Shown: positions 22,253 to 34,337, numbered from the stretch's first letter. The stretch is DNA of 64,000 bases from Dolomedes plantarius (GCA_907164885.2 OU015501.1:67307432-67371431), one strand, 5' to 3'. The notes: generated by a model from the sequence alone, not told the origin. Program-made: numbers and translations.

Positions 22253-22394
22253 ATTTTTACCGTCTAAATCTAACAAAAATTCTCTAACGAATGCTATCAG
22301 CTCCGTTCTACTACAGAAAGCATAGAGGATACTGCGAATTATTCTGTAATACTGTATTCTGTAATTAATAAACAATACGGCTGACAGTATGAAA

Positions 22395-22915
22395 ATTAGA
22401 AAATTTACAATCTTGGAAGTAATGCCCATGATAACATCAGCATGGAAAGAAATTTCTTCATCCACAATAAAAAAGTGCTTTCGTGTTGCTGGAATTCACA
22501 AAGATATTTTAGTGGAACTGCAAAGTACGGGTGTAGAAATCGACGAAGATGACATTACCCCTGAAAAATGAAGTCTTCTTGAAGATGAGGATGTTTCATT
22601 TCAAGATTTCTACAATTGTGATGAATCTGTTATAACAACAGATTACAGAAATGTAGAACAAATTTATGAAGATATAGTAAATGAAAACACAGTGTCAGAC
22701 AAACAAGGTGAAGTTGAAGACACGGAAATGAGACACTGCCACTGTCTTACACAGATGTAACTTCTGCTCTAGATGTTCTCCGACGCTATATTACTTCGAA
22801 TATGTCGACTATGGAAGATGGCACATTTAACATTTTAGAAAATCTGGAAAAGAGAATAACGAAAACAAGGCGAAAAATGAAGCAATCAACACTTTTTGAC
22901 TTTTTTAAAACCTAA
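22395..22915 (+). pseudogene. Second Tigger transposase, C-terminal part only
   Basis: Reads VMPMITSAWKEISSSTIKKC and FRVAGIHKDILVELQSTG, the post-catalytic region of Tigger transposases, then an acidic stretch and KQSTLFDFFKT with a stop at 22913-22915. The N-terminal and catalytic parts are missing. It is read away from the neighbouring minus-strand copy. Confidence 0.82.
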
Positions 22916-23157
22916 TTTATTGTATTGTTTGTACTCTTTTTTTCAATGCAATTTAAAATAACTTTTTGTGAATAAAATAATAATGATAATAAAAATAACA
23001 TTTTTAAACACGCCAATATATTAAGAAATATATTGACAGTCCTAAGCCCGTAAAGTGTGAAGGGAAATATTTTTTCACAAATTCTGTTTAACGGCGATCT
23101 CTACTTAAGGACGATTTTTCCCGGTCCCTTGAAAGTCGTTAAACAGAGAGCCAACTG

Positions 23158-23748
23158 TATATGTATTGCCCCTACTGCCACCCCCCTGGAGCCGCCATCG
23201 CTACAAGGAAAAGAAACTTACACGAGATCTTCCATACCACCCTTGGAGATGCTGGGAGTAACGTTGAGATACGTAAAAGACTTCAACTTCATATTTACAT
23301 TATAGGTTGATTAAAATAATGTAATCTTATATGTAAGATGCCTACTGGTATGGTGCATAAATTATTTCAAATATATTACCTTTTCAAATAGATTCTTTGA
23401 GAAGGAAAGAATATTATATTTTAGATTTATTTATTTTTTTTATATAATTTTTTATTTACATTAAACGCATCAGCATTTTGTAATTATCTCTATTTTCATT
23501 ATTAATTAAACAATATTATATTTAAATGTATAATGCACAGAATTACAAAGAATAACAATAAAAAAGTGTAAACAATATGAATAAAAAAAAGTTATTAACA
23601 TGACATCTAATCCACATTTTCATCAGACATCGTGTAGAGAGACTTCACAAGCTCGATAGGAGGTACGACGCTGCGGCAGATGTGCACTCTCCTATAGACA
23701 AATCAGTACTGCCAGCTATCGCGGTATAGGAACGTGACGCGCGTCTTA
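23158..23748. other. AT-rich intron sequence
   Basis: No repeat or gene recognised. Base composition rises sharply in GC towards the MITE. Confidence 0.5.
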
Positions 23749-24146
23749 CCCCGCATTTACACAGCCGCGAATAAGCCACCCCTCGTCTCCTCGCGAGACA
23801 TTAGTCACGCTTCAGGAGTGTGACTAATCGACCCGAATGAGCGTTCTCACATTCCCGCCTCTTGTTGTCATTTGTGCAACTTCCCGACGGCATTCACCCT
23901 TTTGACCTTTGACCTCCCTCCCCGTCGCCATTCATCCCTTTGCGATCCGGTCACCGTTCCCCCTTTGACCCCCCCCCCCCAAACGTGAGGGACGTCGGTC
24001 TCGGGCCCAAAAAACCGCTCCCGAAGCGAGAGCCACGATTGGGGAGGAGAATAGTGGGTTTATCGGCCAGGGGTCCGTTTACACACCCATTTATCACTCT
24101 TTCCCCCTATTCGACTCTCCTCGTTCGCGGCTGTGTAACTTCGGGG
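23749..24146. mobile_element. GC-rich MITE-like element, 398 bp
   Basis: Imperfect terminal repeats (left CCCCGCATTTACACAGCCGC, right inverted CCCCGAAGTTACACAGCCGC, about 23 of 27 matching) are flanked by TTA and TCA. The 3-bp flank would fit PIF/Harbinger if one base mutated. The interior is CpG- and C-rich, unlike the surrounding AT-rich intron. No credible protein. Confidence 0.65.
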
Positions 24147-24149
24147 TCA

Positions 24150-25525
24150 CAGAAACCTGCAGCAACCTCAATAGTTATCAGGAGTGACGCTGGCGTCAGA
24201 TAGGTATCTTTTTCCTACGATAGAGGATTACCATATTCCATAATTGTGCTGAAATATGTATTGCTTCTTTTCAGTTATTAATTTAGATTTTGAAGTTCAG
24301 CTCATACATTAATGTCGGATTGTTGGAGATCAAATCCAGTATTTTCGAAATACCTTGAAAGCAGTAATTCAAGCAGCAATTATCAAAATGATATACCACA
24401 AAAGCATTCATTTCGACGTATATTTCGCATTTAACTTTCATCCATTAATCTGGATGGTGTCGCATTCGCACCCGTAGGTGTTCCCTACAACTTTAGTTCC
24501 GATTTCGTTCATATACTTAGGTGATATTTTCTTGAGAATTCCTCTTGACGTCATCTTCGGAATTAGTCAATTTTAAAGCGAGATTTTGCTGTCGCTGTGC
24601 TTCCTATGCAGGTACCGACAATTTTTTCTTGGGGAAAGTAGAAAACAAAACGAATAAAAGTTCAGAATAATCTTAAAAGCTTTTTGAATGAGACTAATTA
24701 TCTAGTTTAATTATTTCCTTTAAGCATAATAACTTACCTCTTGCTGCATTTGCGTTAAAAAAGCTCCGGGTGTTGTCAGTACCCCCAAATATTTTTAAGT
24801 CGTCGTTTCGTTTCGTTTCGTTTTGCTCAGAATTTATGCTACTCTGCCGACTCTGATGCCCTTCTCTATTATTATCGTTATTTTTATGCAACTCCTTAAC
24901 GTACATTTCGCAGTTTACATGACAGGTCTTTTTTTTTCTTTTTCTTAATCTCGACTGAGATGTGAATTGCTGTTTTACAAGCAGGTTCTCCCTCTAGAGA
25001 CGTACGTTGTTTACAGATAATTAGTGGGCGATACCTCAGAGAGAAGCAAATTTTACCCTTTAATTATTGAATCGAATTTTTGATACTATTTAATCCTCCT
25101 ACCCTTTTATCCTTTTCGATATGTTATTTCCGATCAGACGAAAAGTGTCAGTTTTGATGCTAGGTGTTCCATCTCATGTAAATTTTGCATTTCGCAACTC
25201 CAGATTTTTACGCCTCTTTTTAAAATTCCCCCGTGTAAGCGAAAGGAGATTAAGGAAAATAAACGGGTTGATTAAAAATATCTGATTACGTAATATTAAA
25301 GCTTTCGGGTTTCTTTCCTTTTTTGTTTGTTATGTAAGAACGAACAGTTGGACAAATAACATTAAGAAGATGCAAATTAATAGAATTCTAGCTATTAACA
25401 TTAAGATGCTGTACCCAAATTTCGCATATTAAGCTCAATTTGAAATTTCTTGTGTTTGCACTTTGACATCGGATGGCATATTAAAACATTTTGGAACTTT
25501 AGGAGAAGTAATGTATCGATTTCGA
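24150..25525. other. Unassigned AT-rich intron stretch
   Basis: Contains a short GTTTC pentanucleotide run near 24803-24826. No other feature was recognised. Confidence 0.5.
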
Positions 25526-25538
25526 ATTTCATGATTGT

Positions 25539-25774
25539 TGGGTTTTTCCCCCCTCAATGCGGCAGGCGGTTTCTTGGACAATATCTTTACCGCCATACTA
25601 CACCGCAGTTTTGCTAGCATTTTATTATGGAGGCACCCGTATAGGCGGACCAGCATTACCCCCTATGAATGGACGACACAAACGGAGGCTTTTAGTGGCG
25701 GAACGCTGGGATTTGATCCGAGCACCCTCAGCACCGAAAACCAGCCCGCTGTACCACAGGGCCGCCTCAAGCCC
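25539..25774 (-). mobile_element. tRNA-derived SINE with 13-bp target duplication
   Basis: On the minus strand the head GGCGGCCCTGTGGTACAGCG pairs with GCGTTCCGCC, and GGATCAAATCCC is a B-box. Identical flanks ATTTCATGATTGT occur at 25526-25538 and 25775-25787. The head sequence differs from the SINE at 7537-7811, so this is a separate family or subfamily. Confidence 0.87.
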
Positions 25775-25787
25775 ATTTCATGATTGT

Positions 25788-27599
25788 AGAATTTCCCATT
25801 CCTGAGGTAATCTGGAAAGTGAAAAGCTCTGAATAATGTAAATGAGTTACTAATAGAGGTACACTTCACTTGACATCTTTCGCACGAGAATGTTCGTAGG
25901 ACAAAAATTTTCCGTACTAGTGTTTGTGCTTCCTTAGAGCGTCGGTCTAGTGTCTTTCGTCTCTAATCCCGCAATTAGCGTGGGTAGCAGTTCTGAAATG
26001 GCTTTAAATTGTAGATATCTGTCTTATTTACACCGTTTAACATACGATGACACGTTCGCTCCAAACATGAAACAACGCTCTCGGATTAATGTTAATTTCG
26101 CCAAGTCTGCCAATTTTGATGTAATCTAGAAACTTCTTATAAAACCTTACTTAGTTTTTCTCCTTAATTAGGGGTATATGTATTTTCTTGGTGTATTGTT
26201 CAAGAATGATTTGTTTTTATATTTTTGAATTAAGGAGGATACAATATGAACAAAATTTTGATCACCCGTATTTACTCCATTAGATGATTATTACGGTTTT
26301 ATGCATGGGACTGAATTATATAATTTTCACAGAGCAAGCAATTCACCGATAAGAAAATGTACGCTTTGATCCCCACAGGCATTCAATATGTCACTCTCTC
26401 TCTCTTTATTGTTCTATTTCAGTAGAGAAGGAGTAAATCACACGGTTAGTGACTGTGACCTCCATATAACAGTTTATTTTTTCTTCTGTATTTTATTTGC
26501 TATCCATTATTCTTTCAGTGGATTTTTTTTTTCAAAAAATAAAGAAAATAGTCGTAAATTCTTTTCCGCTCCAAGGTAACTTAGTCTACTATGCGTGAAT
26601 GACTGTCGCATTGACGCAGACCTACCGAGAATTGAGGAATAGATTGTAGCTTAAATTGTACGCCTCAATGCCTAGTAACCTACTATTTGTGTGTGTGTGT
26701 TTGTTTTCTGTGTGTGCGTGTGTTGACTTGTTAATAAATTACGTGTGCCGGACTAAACGTTAGATCGGAATGGTTTTGGGTATATCATTATCAAAATCCA
26801 TTCATAAAAAAATGCCCCTTTCCACCCCCTGTTCATCCTAAGAACTTTTATAAATTTAAATTTTTTAATTATTTTGAAATAAATAAATAAATTTATTAAT
26901 TTATTTATGCTAAACTTCTATATATTGTTGAAAAAATGCTTAATTATGCATGCATCCTCTAGTGAAAGGTATATTTGCATTTAAGCAAAATTGACAGATT
27001 TCAATATCAATAATAATAATAATAATGTAACATTTACTCAAGTTTGTTAGCTTAACACAAATTTTTAGCAAACTTAGAAACTACAAGATATTTGTTTCGC
27101 TGATTTGAACCTTCAAGATCATATTGATTATATAAATGATTTGCGTAGTTTTTGTTTCAATTTAATAAATAAATTTTAAAAAATAGTTATTTTTTACGTA
27201 GTTTTTCTAAGAAATATTTTACTCTGAAAAACCTTGTATTACGTATTTGTTACTTTGTAGTAAATATTAACGGATATTTAATTAGACCCTTGTGTACTTT
27301 AATATATAGTTGAATAAAAATGAAATATAGTTTTCATTTAATGCTCCTGGGACCTGAGAGAATGGTAAAGATGTAAAACACACTAAGCCATCTGTCTTAT
27401 TTTGTACGATTCCTTTACTTGATAAACATAAAAATCTTTAACAAATGAAATGTTCTTCTGAAAATCAAAAGTTTGTAAGTCGATAACGTTCTATCTTAGG
27501 CAGTTTAACCACATCTTAAATTGCACCTCATTAAAATGTACCGTTGTGGAAATCAAAATCTAGGCAGAGATTATTAAACTAACAGATCTTTAGTTCTTA
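25788..27599. other. Intron stretch with microsatellites
   Basis: Holds (CT)n at 26391-26406, (GT)n at 26687-26724 and an (ATA)n run near 27009. No transposon recognised. Confidence 0.55.
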
Positions 27600-27639
27600 T
27601 TACTGTCCTTAACGATCAGTTAGGATATATGCTGTAAAA

Positions 27640-27692
27640 TCCTATAAAAAGGTTTGCAGAAGGCTGGTTAGTTGAGAGCGCTACGGTCCCCC

Positions 27693-27724
<32 letters not shown>

Positions 27725-28050
27725 GAGGGAAGGGGGCTACATGAGGGCTAATTAGACCGAAACCTACTACTTTATGCCGATTCCGAACAACTACAATTAT
27801 CCATGCCAACAGGGAGTTTGGTTTGGTTTGGAGCGCTTCTTTTCTGGGAGGAAGGATGAACATTTAACCTTGAATTACTTTTTCTTTTTTACAGAATTGT
27901 AGGCTCATAGGGGAGGGGGGAGGGGGCTTGACACTAAATCGCCCTTCTAATTGTTTCACTGATTTATCAGCCCTTTGCCACCCCAAGATCATTCTGTTGT
28001 GTTGCAGAAATATAACATGTAATGCAGCTCTGTGGATTCTAGTGCACATC
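27640..28050 (-). mobile_element. Possible retroposon fragments with AACC-like tail and C/T homopolymer
   Basis: On the minus strand GAAGCGCTCCAAACCAAACC resembles the 3' tail of the retroposons at 2900-3068 and 28570-28790 (there GAGTGCTCTCAATCAACC). A C13/T23 tract lies at 27688-27724 on the plus strand. Limits are unclear. Confidence 0.35.
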
Positions 28051-28111
28051 CATCAACATGAAGTGTGAATATTCCAAAACCAGACTTGATTGCTGTAATG
28101 CAACCAAAATT

Positions 28112-28557
28112 CAGTAAAACCTCGTTTACCCGGATAAGGTTTGTAGACATTTTTTTTTTTTAAATTTAATGTTCATATTAGATAATTTTTAACTATGATA
28201 GCAAAAACGTAACTATAACTACGCCAGATATTTGCTTTTTAGTTTGATTCAATGTATAGTTCCTGCATAAATTGTACAGTAAATTATGGTAATAAAATGC
28301 TTTTTGTTGAGTTTAAGAAAGCTTCACTAGAGTGTCACAGGGCGTTGACGTGGATTGACTCAGAAAAGTTTTTATATTTTTTAATGTCCTGTAAACAATA
28401 CTGTGTGATTTTGTTACAAAACATAGTTTTTTATCGTAGTAAACGGTAAGTCTGCTTAGTTAAGGATTTTGTTTTGCTTATTACCCATATTACCCGGATT
28501 TTCGATTATCCGGATTGCCTATGGTCCCAGTTAGTCCGGATAAACTAGGTTTTACTG
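28112..28557. mobile_element. Tigger-type MITE, 446 bp
   Basis: The ends CAGTAAAACCTCGTTTACCC and the inverted CAGTAAAACCTAGTTTATCC form the terminal repeats. The right end is followed by TA. A subterminal GGTCCCAGTTAGTCCGGATAA block resembles Tigger ends. No coding capacity. Confidence 0.85.
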
Positions 28558-28569
28558 TATAAGCTTTTA

Positions 28570-28790
28570 CCCTGACTGTCCTTCAGTCAGACGATGGCCA
28601 AATGACTAGGTTGCTGGCATTTTGCACCAATTGAGTCTGTAGTTATGAGTCCCTTTGTTGTCATGGGTGATTGTAGGTATTCAGAAACAGTTTTTAAACT
28701 GTAGGTCTTGGTCTAATTACCCCCTTGTGTTGCAAAAGAGGACCAGAGTGCTCTCAATCAACCAAACAACCAACCAACAACCTGGTTGGT
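28570..28790 (+). mobile_element. Retroposon 3' end with AACC-like tail
   Basis: Contains GGTCTTGGTCTAATTACCCC..GTGTTGCA followed by CAACCAAACAACCAACCAAC. This closely parallels the retroposon tail at 2990-3068. The head is not recognisable as a tRNA. Confidence 0.5.
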
Positions 28791-29067
28791 TACTTTGACT
28801 CAAATTTCTATTGAATTAATATGTTTTATAATGAGTAAAAGTTAAACAGATAGCTAAGTTTTCATTAATTTCTTGTATTTTAAGAACTGGTATCTGTATG
28901 TGTTTTGACCTGAGAATACGGTATAGTTGTAAAATGCATGTCAGTTCAAGTTTTTAGTGTCTCATTATTCAGTAAAAATTGTTTGTGCATTCCTACTAGT
29001 TGTTATAAACATCTTATGTTGAATATAATCATATAATTTAAATGTGAATACTAATTTCCTTTTACAG

Positions 29068-29162
29068 TGAGAAATCTCCTGATATTTTGCTCTGTCATTT
29101 CATTCATCCTTGCGTGTTCTCTTCTGGTAGCATCTGTAATTTTGATGGGTGCCTTAAAAAAA
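29068..29162 (+). CDS. Host gene exon: second membrane segment
   Basis: Acceptor CTTTTACAG, donor GTAAGT; enters in phase 1 and leaves in phase 0. It encodes VRNLLIFCSVISFILACSLL and VASVILMGALKK, a hydrophobic helix with a basic end. It joins the 14132-14261 exon in frame (split Val codon). Confidence 0.93.
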
Positions 29163-30339
29163 GTAAGTTTATTGGTGTTAAAAACTTATTCTCCTATATA
29201 TTTATTCTCTGTATATTATTTTAATTTAACCACAAAGAAATAATATTGAAATTATGATGTCATACAGACATTACTAAAGCTGCCAAATTTAGTGCTCTTA
29301 AATGACATGTACTGTGTCATAGTAAATATACTAGTTCTTCAGCCAAAATGAAAGCTATAAGCTTGAAATACTTTCCAGAATAGATCTTAAGATTAAATTT
29401 AAAGAAATCTGCATAAAACATAAGTATTGTTTATCAACAAGTATAGTGTTTCCAAATATTTTTGTAGTTACAATCTCCAGTACTTGCTGTCAAGTAAGTA
29501 TTTAAAATTTAGAAATTGCTTGTTATTACTGGTAAAATATTAGATTATGAACAAAGTTAAACATTTTTAAGGCTTAACTTTGGATACTGAAGATTTGCTA
29601 ATTAACCTTATTTGATTCATTCACCTCAATGTTAACCTATGGAGAAAATGTGCCCAAGGATTGCCGACTTCAGTTTAAAGATTGTTTTTTTTTAATTGTA
29701 CACTGTAATAGAGAAAGAAATTTTAAACCTTTGGGAATTTTTTGTTTTTTTTTTAATAAAAATGCAAATATTTTAAAATTTAAATTATTCAGGGAAAAAA
29801 TCTGGTGTAGTGTGTTTTAAATGCTCATAAATTCCTTTGGTGGACTAAATTTATAAAATGAATCCTGTTGCAAAGAGCAGAAAAGTTCAGGCTATCTGAA
29901 AATACCATTTGTATTGGATTATCAGCATTTATGTAGCTGTAAATAGTAGACTAATTTTCTCCTTGTGTTGACATTGAGGTGAGTCAATTCCAAAAGGGTT
30001 AGTATACAGCAGCCTTAAGAGTGACTTCTAATGCTGATCATCATTTGCTATGATTAGCACTATTTATATCATAATCTAAAATAATACTTTTGTAAGAATA
30101 AATAAATGCTTATATTTTTTAAACAAAAGAGATGTTCTTACAGAGAGGTAAAGCATTTACTTTGTATAAAATATGTACCATATACTTTCTTTTTATCTTC
30201 TCCCTCTCTCTCTTGTAATATATATTTAGTTCATTTTCCTTTACATTTTTCATTATTTAAATACTAAATTGGAATTCAGTTGGTATCACTTTATTAAGTA
30301 CCATTTTTCTTGTACATTTTTCATCATTAGCGGTAGTAA
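29163..30339. other. Intron 2, AT-rich part
   Basis: No mobile element or secondary coding sequence is recognised before the retroposon-like block. Confidence 0.6.
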
Positions 30340-31130
30340 CATCATATGTAACACTAGCTGAAAACCCACATTTCGCTACGGAGTACATTCAAATTAAATG
30401 CAACGGTCAGTGTATGCAATTAATGCCAAAAAAATAAATATATATATATATATATATATTTATAAATGCAACGATTAATGTATGCAATTGATGTAAAAAA
30501 ATATATATATATATATTTATAAAAAAAATCGTAAGGGATATTTTTATAGACAAAATAATGTAGAAGAAAATATTCAAATTTAATCTAATAGAACATACTA
30601 AATAATGTAGTACAGTTTGAAGAACTTATCTTTTAATGTATTTTAATATTTTTTTCGATAATGTCCAATCGTCTGCCGCATTAGCAAGAAAAAAAAATAA
30701 TAATTTGTCTATTTCGTTGTCATGCACGTGACAATAAATTAATTTAAATTACCAGAAAAAGAAATCACATGATCAGCATTTAATAAATTAAATTCTAAAA
30801 ATTAATCTTAAAAATTCACCAAAAATCAGAAAATGGAGGTAAATATTCGAAAAAGATTTCATTTTAAAAGAATTTTTATGATCTTTCTCGTGATATAAAT
30901 TTTATAACCCTCAAATTATTATTTTAAATGTAAACTTAAAAAAGTTACTAAAACAGCTTAAAAATTTAATTTTAAAAAATCTAAGAAGAATTTTTCAAAA
31001 ATCTTTCTTAGTGCCCCCCTACACTATAAGAAGAATCGCCATGCAAAATTTCAGCCCTTTAGGTCCAGCAGTTTGGTCCGTGCGTTGTATGTCTGTCAGT
31101 CAGTCAGTCAGTCAGTCAGTTATGGAACTG
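30340..31130 (+). mobile_element. Degraded retroposon-like repeat with (CAGT)n end
   Basis: Begins near CACTAGCTGAAAACCCACAT..TTCGCTACGG, a motif often seen at repeat ends in arthropods. It ends with GCAAAATTTCAGCCCTTTAG, GTCCAGCAGTTTGGTCCGTG and a (CAGT)n run at 31095-31120, as in some non-LTR element tails. (TA)n runs lie at 30433-30460 and 30499-30516. No reverse transcriptase remains; the class is uncertain. Confidence 0.45.
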
Positions 31131-31358
31131 TTTTATGTATGTAAATTAAAAAAATAAATAAAATAAAATTTAAGAATTAATTAAAAAATAAATAAAATAA
31201 TTTTTAAAAAATTGCTGTTTGATTCATTTAGCATTTTGATTCTTTTAGCATCTTTATTTAGTTGAAAAGAAACTTATTATTTTGACTATGTATTATTTCT
31301 TTTGTCTTAATTTTATATATCATAAAATTTGTTAATTTAATTATTTTTATTTTTTAAG

Positions 31359-31451
31359 GAATTTGAAGTAAAGTTTAAACCATGGCTCATAATAATGTTG
31401 GTATTTACTGTTTGGAGAATTGTTGCCATTCTGTATAGATCAATAGTAAAT
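31359..31451 (+). CDS. Host gene exon: third membrane segment
   Basis: Acceptor TTTTTAAG, donor GTAAGC; phase 0 at both ends, 31 codons. It encodes EFEVKFKPW followed by the hydrophobic LIIMLVFTVWRIVAILYRSI and VN. The Trp-Arg within the helix is kept, as in the related insect proteins I recall. Confidence 0.93.
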
Positions 31452-32685
31452 GTAAGCATAAAATATTCTTAATTGTTCATTTTTTTAAATTTCTAAGTTA
31501 TTTATTTGCTTCTATGATAATTGTTTTCAAATTTTATTCAAGGTATAAGAATATAATTTACCATATTTTGATCACTGGTGCTTGTATGCAAATAATGTTA
31601 TACAATTTAATCATATTCATAGTGTTATCAAATTTGTGTACTTCTTAATTCATAATTCATGCTTATGAAAATGTCTGTTAGACTCTTAATAAATAAAAAT
31701 TAATTGAAATATTTTATATCTATCTATTTTTAGTTATGACTCAATTCTCTGTGCCCCAAAATAAGTTTTAAAAAAGGTAGAATTTTTAAAAACAGAAGTT
31801 CTGGTAGCATATAAATGTTTTCAAATGCTACTTCCAAGTTTTTGGGTAAAATAATGAATAATTATTTTGGAGGCTCGTAATACAAATATATATGTAATTA
31901 AAAGTGAAAAACTGTGAGTGAAACATTCTTCAAACACTCTCACAGAATTTAGATGGTACAACTTAAGGTAACAGTTTAGGGCCAAATATAAATAAATAAG
32001 GAAAAGAGGAAAATCATCCCAAAATGCTATAACAACTTTTAAACCAAACTCCAAGCAAATAAATAACTGAAAAGTGGTTTGATTGTGCTAGTAAATCTTG
32101 TTGAATTTGTAAGTATGGTTTCTAAGATAAGGCATGTGAATGGTATACTCTAGAGATATTTATAAAAAATAAAATTCTGGGATGCTTTAATTCATAAAAA
32201 AATAGTTAACACTCCTAGTGCTTAAATAAATGAAAATTTATTCTAATTTATTTTTAAAAATCTGGATTTATGTGACTGAATAATTAAAATTATTCTTGTG
32301 ACTAATTATTAAGACCTACAAAGATTTTTACATACCTTCTAAATACTTATAATATTCTCAACTCTGTTAATTTTAGAATGTAAAATCTGATTTGTAACTG
32401 TATTAGTGAAAACGTAATCATAGAAGCTTGTATTATAATGTAATCTAATTTATTATGTCTAAGATCTTGAAAATTCACTATATATGAACTATCATCAGCT
32501 GTTATTAGCTGTGGAGGATGTTGAATAAAAGTGTTAAAGGGATATTATTGTTATTTACCATCAGTCAATACATCTGAAAAAGAAAATAATTAATATTCTT
32601 ACAAAATTTTATTTTATAGAGCAGAATATTGCATGTATAAATGTATCTCATGACTAGCTATTTCCAAATGAATCAGTTCTATGTA
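31452..32685. other. Intron 3, left part
   Basis: AT-rich intron without recognised features up to the Tc1 insertion. Confidence 0.6.
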
Positions 32686-32687
32686 TA

Positions 32688-32703
32688 CACTGAAGAGCAA
32701 GCC

Positions 32704-32736
<33 letters not shown>

Positions 32737-33978
32737 GGTACAGGTATGCATATGGAAATAACAGAGATATGCAACCAAACAGCGTAACCCGATGTGGTCA
32801 GCAGCACCTATATAAGACAACAGGTGTCTGGCAAAGCTGTTAGATTGGTTCCTGTTGCTACAATGGCAAGTTATCACAATTTATGTGGCTTTGAACGTGG
32901 CATTATTGTCGGTGCACGAGAGATGGGACATAGCATCTCCGAGGTAGAGATGCAATTTCGACTTTTGTGCACTACCATTTCACGAGTGTACCATGAATAT
33001 CAGGTATCTGGTAAAATATCAAATCTCCGACAGCAGTGCAGTCGGAAAAAGACCTTGAAAGAACTGGACCGTCGACGACTGACGAGAATCCTGAAATGAA
33101 ATAGACGTGTAACACTTTCTAAAATTGCTGCAGATTTCAATGCTGGGCATCAACAAATGTCAGAGTGCGAATTGTTCAATGGACCGTCTTTGATAAGGGC
33201 TTTCGGAGCCGCAGACTCACTCATGTACCATTGTTGACTGCACGGCACAAAGCTTTACTCCTTGCCTGAACCCACCAACACCTCCATTGGACTGTTGATG
33301 ACTGAAAACACGTTGCCTGGTTTGATGAATCTCATTTCCGATTGCATCGGGCAGATGAGCGTGTACGAGTATGGAGACAACCCCATGAATCCATTGACCG
33401 TACATGTCAACAGAAGACCGTTGACATGTACGGTCAACAGTCCTGTGACTGAAGCCCTGTCATGGAGCTTATGTGATGATATGGGGCTTGTGCAGTTGGC
33501 GTGAAATGGGACCCCTGATAAGTCTAGAAACGACTCTGATAGGTGATGGGTACATAAGCATCCTGTTTGATCATTTACATTCATTCAGGACCATTATGCA
33601 TTCGATGGACTTGGACAATTCCAGCAGGACAGTGTGACACCCCACACATCGAGAGTTGCTACTGAATGGCTCCAGGATCACTCTTCTGAATTTAGACACT
33701 TCCATTGGCCACCTAAATCACCAGACATAATTATTGATCATTAACATTATCGAGAATATCTGGGATGCCTTGCAACGTGCTATTCAGAAGAGATCTCCAC
33801 CCCCTCGCACTTTTATGGATTTGTGGACTGCCCTGTGGGATTCATCGTGTGAAATGCCTCCAGGATACCTTCAGACATTAATTCAGTTCATGCCACGTTG
33901 TGTTGCGGCACTTCTGCTTGTTCGTGGGGGCCCCACATCATATTAGGCAGGTGTACCAGTTTTTTTTGCTTTTCAGTG
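32688..33978 (+). mobile_element. Tc1-type transposon, 1291 bp, in intron 3
   Basis: The ends CACTGAAGAGCAAGCCC and the inverted CACTGAAAAGCAAAAAAAAC are flanked by TA at 32686-32687 and 33979-33980. A poly-A run (about 29) has expanded inside the left repeat. It carries a decayed transposase gene. Confidence 0.92.
32863..33946 (+). pseudogene. Tc1 transposase pseudogene in intron 3
   Basis: The start MASYHNLCGFERGIIVGARE and the helix-turn-helix TTISRVYHEYQVSGK are clear. Later fragments include FQQDSVTPHTSRVA (second Asp region), HWPPKSPD near 33705, ENIWDALQRAIQKRSPPPRT and a C-terminus CVAALLLVRGGPTSY. A short foldback at 33394-33440 replaces part of the middle. Many frame changes. Confidence 0.85.
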
Positions 33979-34274
33979 TATATGTATAAAGTCATTTAAA
34001 AAACATTGGAATATAGAAAAGAGGTGGCATATTTTGTTTGATGTATTAATAAAATGCTTTCTTTACCTTGGGTGCACATTAGGGGAACTTAATAATTTTC
34101 ATGTTTTTTTAACTGTATAATTTATAGTGTGCCATGTTATAACATATCCAGTTTTTAAAAATGTATATTGAAATTTTTTTCAAATTTCCTTTTGTTCATC
34201 TATTTATTTTTTGAAAGAGATAGCTAATTTCTATGGCAATATGGCTTATTTTTAACTTAGTAACTCAATTTCAG

Positions 34275-34337
34275 GATCTTTATTTTGGCTACCATCAAGC
34301 AATGCTGGTGATATGGATTATGTTCATTGCTGTGAAT
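34275..34337 (+). CDS. Host gene exon: start of fourth membrane segment
   Basis: Acceptor ATTTCAG, donor GTATGT; phase 0 at both ends, 21 codons. It encodes DLYFGYHQAMLVIWIMFIAV and N, which joins VFMWLIVLSN of the next exon to complete the fourth membrane helix. Confidence 0.93.

Larger units (their letters stand above)
20617..23157. mobile_element. Composite of two Tigger/pogo pieces bounded by TA and related TIRs
   Basis: The left end CAGTGAATCCCCGATTTAAC and the inverted right end CAGTTGGCTCTCTGTTTAAC are both flanked by TA and both continue into a TTCAAGGGACC block and a CGTTAAA subterminal motif. Inside, one transposase runs leftward (22252 to 20793) and the C-terminal part of another runs rightward (22395 to 22915), so both 3' ends face outward. 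The termini are related but diverged. Confidence 0.78.

Noticed and set aside
23940..24203. Protein-coding gene in the GC-rich island
   Set aside because: The frame is biased by base composition, shows no domain, and lies inside a segment bounded by inverted repeats.
32700..32735. Poly-A tail of a retroposon
   Set aside because: The A-run lies inside the left terminal repeat of a Tc1 element, where it aligns with the T-rich right repeat. It is slippage within the repeat.
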